A DNA stretch of 6,578 nt from Globobulimina sp. (lineage: Eukaryota; Foraminifera; Rotaliida): contig PIVH01000273.1 of the NCBI GenBank assembly GCA_003354225.1, forward strand, positions 1 through 6,578, read 5' to 3'. The notes below the pieces were generated by a model, which was not told where the DNA came from, made no database searches, and saw only the letters and a list, made by a program, of their open reading frames with translations. The translations under genes were made by a program, and so were the position numbers. Shown here in pieces: positions 5,193 through 6,578 of the stretch; within the stretch, counting starts at the first letter, position 1; each line of letters begins with the position of its first letter.

Positions 5193-5987
5193 TCAGTCAG
5201 CATTTTTTGCAGTTGTAAATGCGATGAAAACAATAACACCGAACCAATAAAAATTAAGAGCATGGAACAATGCATTAATGATTAAAATTGAAATCCAAAC
5301 CCATGAGGGAATGCTGCTATGTTCCACAGCAAGTGTTTCAAACACAAAAATTGACCACATCTCATATGTTATATAGCTTCCGATAATAATTCTGAATATT
5401 AAAAAATTTATTGCAAATAATATCTTTAATACAGTTTGAATCTTTTTTTTTTCATGGAATAATGTTGAAAAATGTAAAAAAATGGTGGACACTTCGTATA
5501 ACAGGACAACAGTCGCTGGTCTGTGGAAATATGGCGCAAAAACACAAAATGAATACACTATGCAACACAATGTTGCATGAATAACAAAGTCTATTTTGAG
5601 TTTGATCACAAATACCGATATGTATAGGTCCCATAAGAAATAGCCATAGCTAATCGACAAAACAATGTCGCAGTGTGTTATTGCAGTTGAATAAGAATCT
5701 GGAATTACAAATAATGAATGCTGAGTTGATAAAATATATACTGCCGACATTGATGCTACCATAGCATGGGCCAAACCAATTATTGTTTCATTTTCTTTTG
5801 ATTTCTTAAATAATAAATCAAATGCAAAAATTGATAGTATTATTACACATAGTTTGTAAATCGGCAATATATTAAATGATCCATCTCCGTACAGATCATA
5901 TGAATATTGCAACAATAAATCTTTTTCCAAAAAGTGCCACATTGTAAAAGGATAAAAAAATAGTTTTAATATCCGGACTACTAACAT
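5193..5987 (-). CDS. TLC-domain multi-pass membrane protein, 264 aa
   Basis: The TLC (TRAM-LAG1-CLN8) domain is shared by ceramide synthases and by TLCD proteins that bind or modify membrane lipids. The start is ATG 5985-5987, directly preceded by an in-frame TAA; the end is TGA. Hydrophobic segments lie at about 44-60, 69-87, 105-127, 133-154, 159-178, 187-207 and 228-257. Domain landmarks: GLAHAMVASMSAVYIL (71-86), SYGYFLWDL (113-121), DFVIHATL (133-140), LYEVSTIFLH (163-172) and NALFHALNFYWF (238-249), in the order and spacing of TLCD4 (TMEM56)-type proteins. Ceramide synthases carry a paired His in the catalytic Lag1 motif; here only His137 is seen at that place, so ceramide synthase activity is unlikely and a TLCD-like role is the better guess. 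No ER-retrieval KKXX ending is present. It is in tandem with the MATE gene, 138 bases upstream. Confidence 0.82.
   Translation of the reverse strand: MLVVRILKLFFYPFTMWHFLEKDLLLQYSYDLYGDGSFNILPIYKLCVIILSIFAFDLLFKKSKENETIIGLAHAMVASMSAVYILSTQHSLFVIPDSYSTAITHCDIVLSISYGYFLWDLYISVFVIKLKIDFVIHATLCCIVYSFCVFAPYFHRPATVVLLYEVSTIFLHFSTLFHEKKKIQTVLKILFAINFLIFRIIIGSYITYEMWSIFVFETLAVEHSSIPSWVWISILIINALFHALNFYWFGVIVFIAFTTAKNAD
5443..5452 (-). repeat. Ten-base homopolymer in the TLC coding sequence
   Basis: Ten T on the plus strand are ten A in the TLC reading direction, encoding the EKKK stretch near residues 179-182 between two membrane segments. The frame is intact as given. Such a run is prone to replication or polymerase slippage, so the frame depends on its length being correctly read. 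Confidence 0.8.
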
Positions 5988-6057
5988 TTATCTAGAATAT
6001 CATATGAAAACAGCATAAAATGAATTATTAGCTAAACTAAAATCTGAGTTTGTATAG

Positions 6058-6578
6058 TTACAATCTGAAATAGCGTGAACTTTTACGTGCATCATCTCTC
6101 TCTCTCATTACATTACTACTCAAACTATGTTGCTCTTTCTTGCTTTTACTGAAACTGTGTTGATCTGTTTTGAGTTTTATAATATCCGAAGCAGTCGATG
6201 TTAGTGTCGCATCCATAAAATCATGATTCGTTCTCGCTGTTCCAGTTCGAGTTGTAGAATCACTGTAAATTCCATCAGTCTCATCACCAATTAATTGAGC
6301 AGTAGAAGTAGTTGAAAGTCTGGATTTATTCTCATACCACAACCCGTTGTTTAACATGCATGCTGGCACCGAAAATCTCCTGGTTGCTTCAAAAAAATCT
6401 TTCCTATCTCTTTTATTTACAATTAATACGCATTTGGAATGATTTGAATCAAAAAATGTGGCAAATAATATTAATAACATCACAAAATCAACCTGAAAAT
6501 AACATTCTTTCTCTAATTCAATAAACCATGCTGGACATTTATTATTTACAGCGTCAATATCAAATTGTATAAAGAATA
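6058..6578 (-). CDS. 3' part of an unidentified protein with Ser/Thr-rich tail (5' end outside the window)
   Basis: The frame is open from the right edge to TAA at 6058-6060, giving 172 residues without a start. I do not recognise the family. The first 28 residues (FFIQFDIDAVNNK, CPAWFIELEKECYF) are followed by a short hydrophobic run FVMLLILFATFF (31-42), a basic stretch (NKRDRKDFFEATRRF), and then a long polar tail rich in Ser, Thr, Lys and Asp that looks disordered. This would fit the cytoplasmic tail of a membrane receptor, but one 12-14 residue hydrophobic run is too short to claim a membrane helix. A 3' splice-like TTTTCAG (6499-6493) lies in frame, so the first part may be intron rather than exon. 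The first ATG in the frame (6478-6480) would truncate the hydrophobic run and is probably not a start. The 70-base gap to the TLC gene holds no evident signal. Confidence 0.55.
   Translation of the reverse strand, partial: FFIQFDIDAVNNKCPAWFIELEKECYFQVDFVMLLILFATFFDSNHSKCVLIVNKRDRKDFFEATRRFSVPACMLNNGLWYENKSRLSTTSTAQLIGDETDGIYSDSTTRTGTARTNHDFMDATLTSTASDIIKLKTDQHSFSKSKKEQHSLSSNVMRERDDARKSSRYFRL

Noticed and set aside
5560-5578. ATGCAAC and GTTGCAT inverted repeat in the TLC gene
   Set aside because: Seven-base arms in AT-rich coding sequence are expected by chance, and the loop lacks the GC core of the left-flank hairpins.
1-6578. CRISPR array, tRNA, rRNA or bacterial operon signals
   Set aside because: There are no regularly spaced repeats, no cloverleaf-like GC-rich segments, and no Shine-Dalgarno pattern before the starts; the gene families are eukaryotic.

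Overview
The window looks like nuclear DNA of a microbial eukaryote with an AT-rich, compact genome. Codons for Asn, Lys and Ile are abundant. The protein families are eukaryotic in flavour: a plant/animal-type MATE transporter, a TLC-domain membrane protein, a TPR protein and a very long coiled coil. Gaps between neighbours are short (about 70 to 140 bases) and there are no bacterial ribosome-binding sites or operon-style overlaps. TAA and TGA both end reading frames and TAG is not read through in them, so the code appears standard. I cannot fix the lineage. Some traits (the short N-terminal motif of the TPR protein, the intron-poor long genes) remind me of rhizarian or amoeboid protists, but that is recollection only. 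A large DNA virus is less likely given the gene content, but is not excluded.

Layout from left to right. Positions 1-309 hold no convincing gene but contain unusual palindromes. A minus-strand gene (310-1029, perhaps extending to 1293) encodes a small TPR-like protein, and its last codons run through one of the palindromes. A short divergent control region follows. A plus-strand gene (1308-3416) encodes a 702-residue coiled-coil protein. It converges, with a 72-base gap, on a minus-strand MATE-family transporter (3489-5054). Two more minus-strand genes lie beyond: a TLC-domain multi-pass membrane protein (5193-5987) and the 3' part of a gene of unknown function that runs off the right edge (6058-6578).

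Nothing shows that the five genes form one pathway. Two consecutive genes encode multi-pass membrane proteins (a transporter and a probable lipid-related or lipid-sensing TLC protein), but in a eukaryote adjacency is weak evidence of shared function.

The most unusual part is the left 400 bases. Two hairpins there have quite different stems but almost the same GC-rich centre (CGGCTKCGCCTC). One is fused into the 3' end of the TPR gene, where three copies of its arm sequence lie in alternating orientation. This looks like a small palindromic element, or the product of template switching, that has rewritten a protein C-terminus.
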